Assembly (NCBI GenBank): GCA_017893485.1
Contig: CM030362.1
Location: 265,765,675 to 265,829,674, forward strand
DNA from: Hemerocallis citrina
Lineage: Eukaryota > Streptophyta > Magnoliopsida > Asparagales > Asphodelaceae
DNA length: 64,000 nucleotides
Direction of reading: 5' to 3'
In this document: positions 23,401 to 33,160 of the stretch, one piece after another
Layout: each line of letters opens with the position of its first letter
Position numbering within the stretch: the stretch's first letter is position 1
Position numbers and translations under genes: made by a program
Notes under the pieces: model-generated
What the model was told of the DNA's origin: nothing
The model's database searches: none
What the model saw: the letters and a program-made list of their open reading frames with translations, nothing else

Positions 23401-25314
23401 TAAGTGTTAATAAAAATGTGAGGGTAAAGAAAGTGGAAAGTAAATTGTGAATTGTGGATGAGAAAGAAAGTAGTTGTGAATGAAGCAAATGTGAAAGAAA
23501 ATGAGTTATGAGTTAGTGTATGAAAAGAAGTGATAAATGCAGTACGTGGTTAATTTAAAATGATAGTAATAAAAGAGACATGTGTTAATATGATTAGTAC
23601 GAAGTAATTGTATTATGTGAGTGATTATTAAAGTAAAATACCGTGTGATATGAGTTGCACCTTGGAATTGTGTCAAGGAACTACCTGCCCGCTATTTCTG
23701 TGGAAATGGTGGGAAATACCTGCCTTGGCATAATTCGCAGGGTGAGTTGGTATACTAGTGGTAATGATTAATGGAAATGAGAAATTAAATAAAGTGAAGA
23801 TGATAAGTGATTTTAGTGAATTAATAACCAAGCTATCGGCTTGAGATGTGATGTGATATTACCCAAACTGTGTGTTTGGGGTGCGGTGATCATTACCCAA
23901 GCTATCGGCTATGGGGTGTGATATGTGGTGGCCCCAGATTGTGTTTGGGGATTAAGTGAAAATGATAATAAGATTTATTGTTTATAAGAAAAAAAGAAAT
24001 TACTAAAGTGGTGTAGTGAGTTATGAATGATCTATAAAACGTGTTTTGATGCAATAAGAATGTGCATTCGCGTAAGTGATACGGTGATGATGTGATGAAA
24101 TGCAAGTTAATTATAATGTGTAAGGAGAGGTTATGTTTGTGTTATATGACGTGAATGAATATGGCATTAAGGGAATGAATGCATATGTTTCTGATGTGAT
24201 ACATGATTTAATACAATAAAATAAATACTTGTGCTATGAAAGTGGTTATGAAAATGGTTAATGCAGAAAGTATGTTGTGTTATGAGTTTATATCCATATA
24301 AATGGTTATTAAAGAAAGATGTAATAACATCATGTAGTTATATTCATATAATGCTATTATGACGATACTTGTGGAAGAATGAATATTTGGGTTAGAGAAT
24401 TTAAATTGAAAAGTAATGGATTGTATGTGTATTCGTACTATTGCGAATGTAAAATAAGGATATATATATACATGAGGTAGATGTGAAGTATATAGTGAAA
24501 TGTGTGAAGTTATGGATAATTAAATAGTTGAATGCAGGATTGGCAAAGTATTTGATATATCGTCGTATTGATGATGCTGTTGTGTTCAGGATTCAGGTTG
24601 CATTATCTTAACTTGGTATTTGTAAGTTTAAATTATTTTCTTTATACTATTTTAATTTGTTATTAAATTAATACTCACACCAGAATGGCTGACCCCTTAG
24701 TGTTTGGGGGGTTAGGGGAGTCTGAGGACTACCCTAGATCCCTTACTGTTACAGGTTCTCATCAGTGCAGAGGTGAGGCGTGGATTGGTAGGATGAAGTT
24801 TTATTTTAAAAATTTGTACTAATTAGTTATGTGAATAGTAAAATTTATGATCTAAATTGTATTATGGATGTATAAGCATGTATATGATGATGATGAGTAT
24901 AGTGTGGGGTGGTGTGGTATGTTTGTGACCCGTACCCATCTCGTTGTGGAGTACCTGGCTCTGTGGTAGGTTTTACAAGGATTTTTCTAAATTTTTACCT
25001 CGTTTTTCAAAGAAATTTATGGTTTTTATTGAATATTTGATAATCCGTTATGAGATTGGCCCCCAGAGCATTATATTATATTGTCTGTGTGTTTCGGCTC
25101 ATTTTGGCTTGGGGAGTCCGTGAAATTATTGCGTGTATTGTGAGCTACGGAATTTTGAGCAGAATTCCGTAAGCTATTTGTGTTTCGAGGCAAAATTTAC
25201 AGGGGAAATTCTGCCAAAATTTTCCTTGAAATATAACTTTCTTAGTTTATGTTTAAAGTGACATAGAAATTGAAAGAATTGAATTTGGAGAAAAAAAAAT
25301 TTGGGGGTGTTACA
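20469..25314 (+). mobile_element. Solo LTR, 4.85 kb (family GH)
   Basis: Starts TGTAACACCTCAG and ends GGGGGTGTTACA, so the ends form a 9-bp inverted repeat. The TSD is TTACA at 20464-20468 and 25315-25319. LTR 2 shows the uninterrupted site. The plus orientation is chosen because a pyrimidine-rich leader (20830-21000), a splice-like donor AAAAG|GTATAT (21056) and acceptor TTACAG (24754) all point this way. A second copy of the family is at 36044-41825. No PBS or coding domain was found. Confidence 0.85.
22909..23950 (+). repeat. Hairpin-rich and 115-bp repeat block of family GH LTR
   Basis: Short dyads recur: CCCAAACTATGTTTGGG (22909-22925), CCTAAGCTATCAGCTTGAGG (about 22943), CCAAGCTATCGGCTTGAG (about 23828), CCCAAACTGTGTGTTTGGG (about 23863) and CCCCAGATTGTGTTTGGGG (about 23932). 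Between them lie about three copies of a 115-bp unit containing GATGACAG...CCCTAGTGGGACTAG (22977, 23091, 23206). Confidence 0.75.
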
Positions 25315-25974
25315 TTACATGACTCTTGATTACATGACTCTCGATTCTTGATTACATGATTATTGATTAACTGAGCCTAGGTTATCAATTGCTTATATCT
25401 TGAAGTCTAGAATACACTAGTTACAGTTATTACTTACATGATCATATTGTCCCAGTTCCTTGCTTACTTCCATATTATATTTGTACTTCTACTTCTTATT
25501 TCTTCCATGTTATATCTTGTTATATTATCCCTTTTTCTACTTGTTGCTACTTGCTGCCCGAAACTTGCTCTAACAGGAACTTTTCTATTTTTCTTTGAGT
25601 TAATAATTATACAGGTACTAATGGACCCGACGAGCAGACTCTCTAGACGATCGTTGCTGCTTCCTTACTACTTCATGTTGTTTTTCTTTCAGTCGCTATT
25701 TTATCTAGTTGTTATAGCGAACTGCTTATCATATTATGTTAATTCTGGCACCTTGTACTCTCGAGCATCTTGACCCGATGTTGATGTATTATCCAAATGA
25801 TGGTTATTCTATTTTCAGCTCATGTGATTATTATATTTGCCTGCGTGAATGTGTTATAAAGATCTTGTTGAGCTTATAATTGTACAGCTTATGGATGATG
25901 TATATCATTCGCTGGGCCTCAGTTGCGTGCCTGTATTTCCGTACAGTGGGAAGCGGGGCGTGACAAGTTTTTAG

Positions 25975-25987
25975 TGGTATCAGAGCC
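25975..25987 (+). other. Primer-binding site, tRNA-iMet type
   Basis: TGGTATCAGAGCC lies nine bases after LTR 1, complementary to the initiator tRNA-Met 3' end. It proves that the repeat ending at 25965 is a 5' LTR. Confidence 0.9.
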
Positions 25988-26099
25988 TAGGCTCGAATCA
26001 TGCTAAGTTCAACAATATACACACCACGTGGATCACATGAATGTTAATAACCAACTTGCCATCTAGAGATTTACCCCATTCGAATATGCATTTCAGACT

Positions 26100-26830
26100 A
26101 TGATTCACGAAGGCTCTTCGACTTTTACACCCAGGGATGAACTATCGGAGATCGTCGCCATTCTCCAGGAGATGCAACGAATGATTGAGCTACAACAAGG
26201 GCAAAATGAATTGGTGAGAGCTAGTCTGGATAGGGTACAGGATGTCGCAAACTCCATTCAATAGGACTTGTTTGTGCACCAGCATAAGAGTTACACCACC
26301 ATGCTCGATATCCAGGAGCAGATCCATAGAGGGTGGAATGCCGTTCAGGGGGCATTACATCTGCTTACTATCGCACAGTCTACAGGTGGACCGATAAGGA
26401 GGCCAGTTCAGACCCTGACTACTAGAGCATCACCTTACTCATCGGCGACTCCGAAGAAGGACCAGAAGTACTATTATTGCCACTGAGTTGGACACATACG
26501 CAAGACCTGCTGGAAAGCCAACAACCTGTGTCTTGCATGCGGAGCGAATGATCACAAGGTTCGGGATTGCCCGAAGAGAAAGTGTGTCACACCAATAGGA
26601 GGATCAAATCCTAGTGGAGGACAGACTGGAGAGTGTAATCAGGCTCATAACCTGATTACAGAGGAGGCAGAGATCACCAAAGAAACAGTTACTGGTATAT
26701 TTCGATCTAGTCAAGCTTCAGGTCCTGCGTCGTTTGTTACCTTCTGTACATTGCATTCATTCTCGTCGATCAATCCTTTATTGAGTATCATACTAGTTAT
26801 TTCTTTCTACCCCTATTTTCTTGAATCTTC
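26100..26830 (+). pseudogene. Tekay-like gag with capsid deleted
   Basis: From ATG 26100 the frame reads MIHEGSSTFTPRDELSEI, a TAG follows near 26262, then LDIQEQIHRGWNAVQGAL and two zinc knuckles, the first with its terminal Cys codon region altered and the second CLACGANDHKVRDC (about 26530-26571). Compared with the gag at 32010-33160, the capsid core (about 500 bp) is missing between the N-terminus and the linker. The frame has further stops. The alignment fades after about 26820, where an LTR-like insert begins. Confidence 0.8.
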
Positions 26831-27234
26831 TGTTGAAGGAGAGTAGGAATATTGTTGGGCTAAATGGCAAACAATTGGAAACTTCTGTTATATTTTATTA
26901 TAACAACAAGAAGACTCTTCACTATTTTCTAAAACTGATATTACTACACCTTACAAATATACACTCTATTCTTTTTCTTCTTTTCTGCTTGTTTCTTGTT
27001 CTTGTCTTGGTTAATTTTTTTTCTTCTTCCTAAATCTCTCATTTATAGGAATGAGATATGAGTAACTGACAAATTCTTCATTTCCGTTTCTCCCATTTTT
27101 CTTTGCGGCACCAATCTTGCCACAATTTTTTAACATTGTTTGGTGGGTGGGGCCCACTTTACCAAATAAGTTTGATAACCAACATCTTCGTATTACCAAT
27201 CTCTTAATTCTGCTCAATTCATCGATCGCTATCA
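26831..27234 (-). repeat. LTR-like insertion, ends uncertain
   Basis: This segment is absent from the second internal region of the array. It starts TGTTGAAGGAGAG and ends GCTATCA, with the minus strand showing CCTATAAATGAGAG, a TATA-like box. It resembles a small solo LTR (copia-like size), but no convincing target-site duplication was found, so boundaries and class are tentative. Confidence 0.4.
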
Positions 27235-27262
27235 CGTGATATCAGCATCTAGAAACATCACC

Positions 27263-27285
27263 ATCAGAGTGGCGCAGCGGAAGCG
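27263..27285 (+). ncRNA. 5' fragment of initiator tRNA-Met
   Basis: The 23 bases starting ATCAGAGTGGCGCAGCGG match, as I remember it, the first 23 nt of plant initiator tRNA-Met (acceptor stem and D arm). The match then stops; no anticodon or T arm follows, so it is not a tRNA gene. Directly after it the sequence rejoins the protease region of the element. Confidence 0.7.
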
Positions 27286-27390
27286 CAGTAGAGTCCCTTA
27301 TTGATTCGTGGAATGAATATCAAAGCAAACTTTAACATCATCAACAACTCAAGGTTCGATGTTATATTTGGAATGGATAGGGCCGGGGCC
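27286..27390 (+). pseudogene. Retrotransposon protease remnant
   Basis: Aligns with 33410-33510 of the second internal region: the frame from 27313 reads MNIKANFNIINNSRFDVIFG, the counterpart of the segment ending [11 protein letters not shown]. The catalytic DSG part is missing and the similarity ends about 27390, where the LOG-bearing segment begins. Confidence 0.75.
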
Positions 27391-27419
27391 AAAGTGCAGA
27401 TACTGATCATAGGCCGGTT

Positions 27420-27743
27420 ATAGGGGGTGGTGAATTAATGAAGAAAAGACAAAAATAAGAAGAGAAATGAGGAGAGAAGTCAAAGAAAGAAGAAAGAAAA
27501 AGAGAAGAAAGAAAAAGAGAAAGAAAGAGGAAGAAGAAAGAGAGAGAAGTCGGAGAAGAAAGAGAGAAAAAGAGAGAAGTCGGAGAAGAAAGAGAGAGAG
27601 AGAGAAGCCAGGGAAGAAAGGGGTGAAGAGAAAGAAGAAGACAACTCGGGAGCAAGCTTCGGAGAAGAGAGAAAGTGAGAAGCCGATAGCAGAGATGAGA
27701 GCAAGAAAGAAAGAGAGAGTAGGAGCTCGGATTTTCTTGGCAA
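27420..27743 (+). repeat. Purine-rich GA/GAAA tract upstream of LOG copy
   Basis: About 300 bp almost entirely of A and G (GAAGAAAGAGAGA-type) in low-complexity form. It may be the 5' leader of the captured mRNA or an expanded repeat. The long open frames through it on both strands are compositional. Confidence 0.7.
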
Positions 27744-27815
27744 ATGGAAAGAAGAGATCAAGAATCGGTGGTAGGGATGAAGAGAAAATCGGTGCAAGAA
27801 GAAAGAGAAGTGGGT

Positions 27816-28475
27816 ATGAAGAAGTTTACTTCATCTTCATCATCTTCATCGAGATTGATCATGATTTGTGTATTTTGTGGCAGTAGCTCTGGCAAAAGAG
27901 CTAGCTACCAGGAAGCCGCGATCGAGCTCGGCAAGGAGCTTGTAGAAAGGAATATCAATCTCGTCTATGGTGGTGGGAGCATAGGATTAATGGGCTTAGT
28001 TTCCGACGCTGTTCGTGCTGGTGACCGACACGTTTTGGGAGTGATTCCCAAGTCGCTGATGCTGAAAGAGAATACTGGGGGAACTGTGGGAGATGTTAGA
28101 GTTGTCTCTAACATGCACGAGAGGAAGGCTTAAATGGCTCGTACTGCTGATGCTTTCATAGCCTTGCCCGGAGGTTATGGAACACTTGAGGAATTGTTCG
28201 AAGTGATCACTTGGGCTCAACTGGGGATCCACAACAAACCGGTAGGTCTTTTAAATGTTGATAGATATTACGACTCACTGCTATCCTTCATAGATTCTGC
28301 TATGGCTGAGGAGTTTATATCCAGTAAGGCCAGACGCATCTTGATTTCCGCTCCATCTCCTAAGGAGTTACTAAGAAAATTGGAGAAGTATGTGCCAGAG
28401 CGAGATAAGCTTGTAACTCAGCTGAACTGGGATGTTAGCAATGTTGGTGGTTCAGATTCTGAGCCTAGACATTAA
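27816..28475 (+). pseudogene. LOG-like: Intronless LOG (cytokinin riboside 5'-monophosphate phosphoribohydrolase) copy
   Basis: LOG enzymes release active cytokinin bases from their nucleotides in the cytosol. From ATG 27816 the frame encodes a Ser-rich leader, then [50 protein letters not shown], and the family signature [33 protein letters not shown], ending at TAA 28473-28475. That is 219 codons, near the usual full length, with the catalytic Arg (HERK) and Glu (PGGYGTLEE) codons present. One nonsense codon, TAA at 28131-28133 (codon 106), replaces the Glu expected in RKAEMAR; an ATG follows at once. No introns are present, although plant LOG genes have several, so this is an mRNA-derived copy. 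An in-frame ATG at 27744 would extend it upstream. Confidence 0.92.
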
Positions 28476-28660
28476 ATTGTTGAGTCATCCAGTTAAGGAT
28501 GCACAATTGTCTTTAGTTGTTTTTCGTGCCTTTGTACTCTTTGTTTCTTTTATCTTTTGTTGTACTCTCGATTGAAGAGTATTGCATTCTTCTTAGCTAT
28601 CCTATATCCAGCCTGAATAAATTTTGAGGATGAATTTTTTTTTTGTAAGGTGGGTAGGAT
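28476..28660 (+). other. LOG 3' UTR joined to retrotransposon 3' end
   Basis: The LOG trailer runs to about 28596 without a poly(A) tail. From CTATCCTATAT (about 28598) the sequence matches the 3' end of the second internal region (42340-42407), including the tract GTAAGGTGGGTAGG before the LTR, the probable polypurine primer. The junction is thus a precise gene/retrotransposon fusion. Confidence 0.85.
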
Positions 28661-31600
28661 TGTAACTCCCTATTCCAGTTGTATGTATTTTATTACGTGA
28701 ATTTTTGTACTTCAATTTTTAGATCAGTTTTATTTTTCTCTTTGGACTCTTTATCTAAAGCTAGAATATTCTTCTGATCAATTCCATATCAATTCCATAA
28801 TTTTGTGATTTTTCGATCGAAGTTTAAATACAAATTCTAACCCCAATTATCCCTAATCAACATTTCTCCTATCTGCCTAACCCACTCCCGCTAATCACTC
28901 ACATACGCCAAATTTCTCCCCCTCATTTTTCTCATTCTACGACTAACTCCTTCTCATTTTTCCACACATATGCCTAATTTTTCTACACCCATCTCTTTCA
29001 CCCCTTATTTTATACAGATGCATGCATACATGCATGATTCACTCCATTCTTCCTTCTATATATATACACACACACAAGCATATAGACCACCTCATTCCCT
29101 TCTTCTCTTCCTTTGCCTTCTTCACACTCGAGAGCCCTTCTCCTTCTCTTCCTCTGCCTTCTTCACACCCGAGAGCTCAAGCAACACCCGACCTCTACTT
29201 TACCTTCCACCTTCGAGCCAACGATTCCGCTTCTACGATCCCGCGAACCCCGAAAAACAACCCGATGCCGCGCCACCTTGTTGTTGTCGTCGCTCACCGT
29301 TGCTACCGTTGCTCGCTAGCTACCGTCTTGCTGTCATTCTTACTGTCGTTGTGCCGCCGTCTGTTATCGACGTCACTTCTTCTTTCCGTGGTTAACACCA
29401 CCACCGAAATCGTCACGTTATAAGGCAAGTACCTTGTACACTCTTTTTGTTCTCATACAAGCATTTTTCTAGGACTCGTGGCAAGTAGTCTAGTTATCAT
29501 CGTGTTTTATTATCGAGTTCCATTCTAGTCACTCGTTCTATGCTATATCAACTCCAGAGTGAACCGTTAACACATTTCGAATCGTGTTATCGAATATCGA
29601 ATATTCAACCTTACTATCTCTAAAATTTCTTGACCATTGCACTAAGAATTAGACCATGTTTCCGATACTGAAGTGAAGATTTTCTACGTGAAAATCGTAG
29701 CCCATCGAGTCCCGAATCCAGAACATCTTACGGTTTCTCAATCGGATATATAGATTGTGAGATAACGCGATTTTAGTACTGGCATATCATGAATTTCTGA
29801 ACCTGCACGGGATTACGAACGGTATCTTGTACTGAGAATTTGACCATATTTTCGATACTGGATCGAAAAACATTCTACATGAAAATTGTAGCCCTTCGAG
29901 TATAGATATCCATAACATATTACGGTTTCTCAATCGGATGTATAGATTGTGAGATATCGCGATTTTAGTACTGGCATATCATGAATTTCTGAACCTGCAC
30001 GGGATTACGAACGGTATCTTGTACTGAGAATTTGACCATGTTCCCTATACTGGATTGAAAAACTTTCTACATAAAAATTGTAGCCCTTCGAGTCTAGATA
30101 TCCGAAACATATTACGGTTTCTCAATCGGATGTATAGATTGTGAGATATCGCGATTTAGTTACTGGCATATCGTGAATTTCTGAACCTGCACGGGATTAT
30201 TAACCGGTATCTTGTACTGAGAATTTGACCATGTTCCCGGTAATGGATCGAAAAAATTTTCTACATGAAAACCGTAGCCCTTCGAGTCTAGATATCCGAA
30301 ACATATTATGTTTTCTCAATCCGATGTATAGACTGTGAGATATCGTAATTTTAGTATTGTGACTCTGAATTTTCAGAATGCGCGCGAAACATCGAAACTA
30401 GCGAAGAATAAATTTGTACGCATAACTACTGTCTCTAGAATGTATCGTGTGAATATGCGTTAGAACCGGAAGAGAGTCTACTTTCTATAATTTCTGACGG
30501 AATTGGATTTGCTTTTCTGTAACAACGGAAAAGTGAATTTGAATGCAGATATGTCAAGTTGTCTAAAAATTCATCTTTACGTTTTTGCATATAAACCCAT
30601 TACTTTTCATATTTAATGAGCTGAGTGTATTATTGTTCTTGTAATAATAACTTGCATAGATATAATAGGTTGATGGAATGTATTTTAAACTACTTGATAA
30701 TTCTATAATAACTACTCTCGATACATGTACTCGTTTTACGCCTCATGTCCATGATTACTGTCCTTGATATTTTTCTTGACTAAACTATTTAATTACACCA
30801 TTCCACTAGTCGTACCAACTGCATGTTCATAATTAATTATAAAAGAATAATAAGCCGGGGTTATAAGGGTACAGCTTAATAGTGGACAATATAGGGGAGT
30901 ATACTCGGAAGGGGGCCCGTGTTTTCCGAAATTGTGATTCTTGATTCTTGATTCTTGATTACACAATTTTTGATTACATAATTCTCGATTACTTGATTTA
31001 TGATTATATTTTTTGATACTATCACTGGAAGACCTGAGTACATAATCCTACAGAATTCACTACTTAAGTCTAAACGTCATATGATTGATATGCACCGAAC
31101 TTGTGGTATGGGACACAGGATTGTGTGCATTAGATAAGTTAATAAAACAGATAAACTCGAGATCTTCACTAAGCATGATTCTTGATTACATGACTCTTCG
31201 TTACACGACTCTTGATTCTTGATTACATGATTCATGATTACATGACTCTTGGTTACATGACTCTCGATCCTTGATTACATGATTATCGATTAACTGAGCC
31301 TAGGTTATCAATTGCTTATATCTTGAAGTCTAGAATACACTAGTTACAGTTATTACTTACATGATCATATTGTCCCAGTTCCTTGCTTACTTCCATATTG
31401 TATTTGCACCGTTACTTCTTGTTTCTTCCATGTTATATCTTGTTATATTACCCCTTTTACTGCTTGTTGCTACTTGCTGCCCGAAACTTGCTCTAACGGG
31501 AACTTTTCTATTTTTCTTTGAGTTAATAATTATACAGGTACTGATGGACGCGACGAGCAGACTCTCTAGGCGATCGTTGCTGCTTCCTTACTACTTCATG

Positions 31601-31888
31601 TTGTTTTTCTTTCAGTTGCTATTTTATCTAGTTATTATAGCAAACTGCTTATCATATTATTTTAATTCTGGCACCTTGTACTCCTCGGCATCTTGACCCG
31701 ATGTTGATGTATTAGCCAAATGATGGTTATTCTATTTTCAGCTCATGTGATTATTATATTTGCATACGTGAATGTGTTATAAAGATCTTGTTGAGCTTAT
31801 AATTGTACAACTTATGAATAATTTATATCATTCGCTCGGCCTCAGTTGCGTGCCTGTATTTCCGTATTGTGGGAAGCAGGGCGTGACA
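28661..31888 (+). repeat. LTR 2 of Tekay-like array (uninterrupted, 3,228 bp)
   Basis: TGTAACTCCC...GCAGGGCGTGACA. It is the cleanest copy of the family and serves both as 3' LTR of the LOG-bearing unit and 5' LTR of the gag-pol unit. Splice-like sites: AAG|GCAAGT at 29425 and ATACAG|GTACTGATGG at 31537. Confidence 0.93.
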
Positions 31889-31897
31889 GGTTTTTAG

Positions 31898-31910
31898 TGG
31901 TATCAGAGCC
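31898..31910 (+). other. Primer-binding site, tRNA-iMet type
   Basis: TGGTATCAGAGCC lies nine bases beyond LTR 2, as in the first unit. Confidence 0.9.
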
Positions 31911-32009
31911 TAGGCTCGAACCATGTTAAGCTCAACAAGTATGCACACCGCATTGATCACATGACCATTTAAATAACCCAGTTAATGACCTTACTCGATT
32001 TTGCTGAAT

Positions 32010-33160
32010 ATGATTCGCGGAGGATCTTCAACTTCTCGACCCAGAGATGCACCGTCGGAGAACGCTGCAGTTCTCCGAGCAATGCAGCGAATGATGGAGC
32101 TCCAGCGGTAACAAAACCAGTTGATGAGAGGCAGTTTAGAAATAGCCCAAGAAGCTGCCAACCGAGCTGGACCAATCCTAGGAGCATTACCACCAAGGCC
32201 TGGCACAGTGTCAGATTCATGAGACTGCGTCCGGAGAAGTTTGCAGGAACTGAGTCACCACTGGAAGCTGAGCAGTGGCTAATTAGGACTGAGCAGTTGC
32301 TGCATGCCGCACGAATCTCTGATGTGGACCGTGTGGATGTAGTCACCATTCAGCTGGCAGACATTGCCCACATCTGGTGGAAGGCGGAGACCGAAAGATT
32401 AGAGAAGCCTATCACTTGGGCCACCTTCGCCGAAAGCTTTTTAACTAAGTTCTTCCCTAGCGTTACTAAAGTAGAGATGGAGCGTCAGTTCATTTCTCTA
32501 ACCCAAGGAAAGCGGTCAGTTGATGAATATACCGCAGAGTTCACTCGTCTGAGTCGTTTTGCATCAGCCATGGTAGCAAATGATGAGGATAAGGCCCAAC
32601 AATTCTTGTTGGGCTTAGACTATGATATTCAGGATCGTCTAGCCGCCCACTAGCACCGTACCTACGCTGCCGTGCTTGATGCAGCAAGGATTCAAGAACA
32701 AACCCACCGGAAGAGGAATGCCGCTCAGCAGACAGTACAACCTGTTACTGTCATGAGGCCATCGGGAGGACCGATACGAAGGCCAGTTCAGACCCCAACG
32801 ATTAGAACACTACCCTACTCACCAGTTTCTATGAAGAAGAACCTGGTGTGTGACTGTTGCCACAAGATTGACCATGTACGAAGGGACTGTAGGGCTGCTA
32901 ACCGCCTGTGCCTTGCATGCGGAGCAAGCGACCACATGCTCCGAGATTGCCCGAGGAACAGGTATGGTGCATCAGCTGGAGAATCCAAACAACAGGGACC
33001 ACCAGCTCGTGGTCTGGGTAGGCCACCGCTTCCACCACAGAGGCAAGTTTATGATCAGAGGAACATAGCTCCTAGGGGAGGCCAGACTGGAGGATGTGGT
33101 CAGGCATACAATCTGACGGTAGAAGAGGCAAAGACTGTCGAAGGAGTAGTTGCAGGTATT
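32010..33160 (+). pseudogene. Tekay-like gag
   Basis: Starts at ATG 32010 (MIRGGSSTSRPRDAP). The capsid part includes RPEKFAGTESPLEAEQWL (about 32225-32280), IWWKAETERL, FFPSVTKVEMERQF and KRSVDEYTAEFTRLSRFA. Two zinc knuckles follow: [14 protein letters not shown] (about 32850-32891) and [14 protein letters not shown] (about 32910-32951). Broken by TAA near 32110, a frame change before 32215 and TAG at 32651-32653 in a HQHR-like context. It makes the particle protein in live relatives. Confidence 0.9.

Larger units (their letters stand above)
17903..25965 (+). repeat. LTR 1 of Tekay-like array (interrupted)
   Basis: Starts TGTAACTCCCTATTCC and ends GGGGCGTGACA, five bases or so before the PBS. 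After removal of the insert at 20469-25314 it aligns along its length with LTR 2. It holds four 192-bp repeats (about 18880-19600), TTGATTACATGA minisatellite phrases (20155-20470 and 25316-25375), and donor/acceptor-like sites AAG|GCAAGT (18654) and ATACAG|GTACT (25614). Confidence 0.9.

Noticed and set aside
25438..25773. A 111-codon hydrophobic frame kept open in all three Tekay-like LTRs
   Set aside because: It runs across the putative splice acceptor, and most differences among the copies change the amino acid, so conservation of the frame is probably inherited identity.
27263..27335. Complete initiator tRNA-Met gene
   Set aside because: Only the first 23 nt match; the anticodon and T arms are missing.
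27420..27743. Glu/Arg/Lys-rich and Ser/Phe/Leu-rich frames
   Set aside because: Direct result of a GA/CT tract on the two strands.
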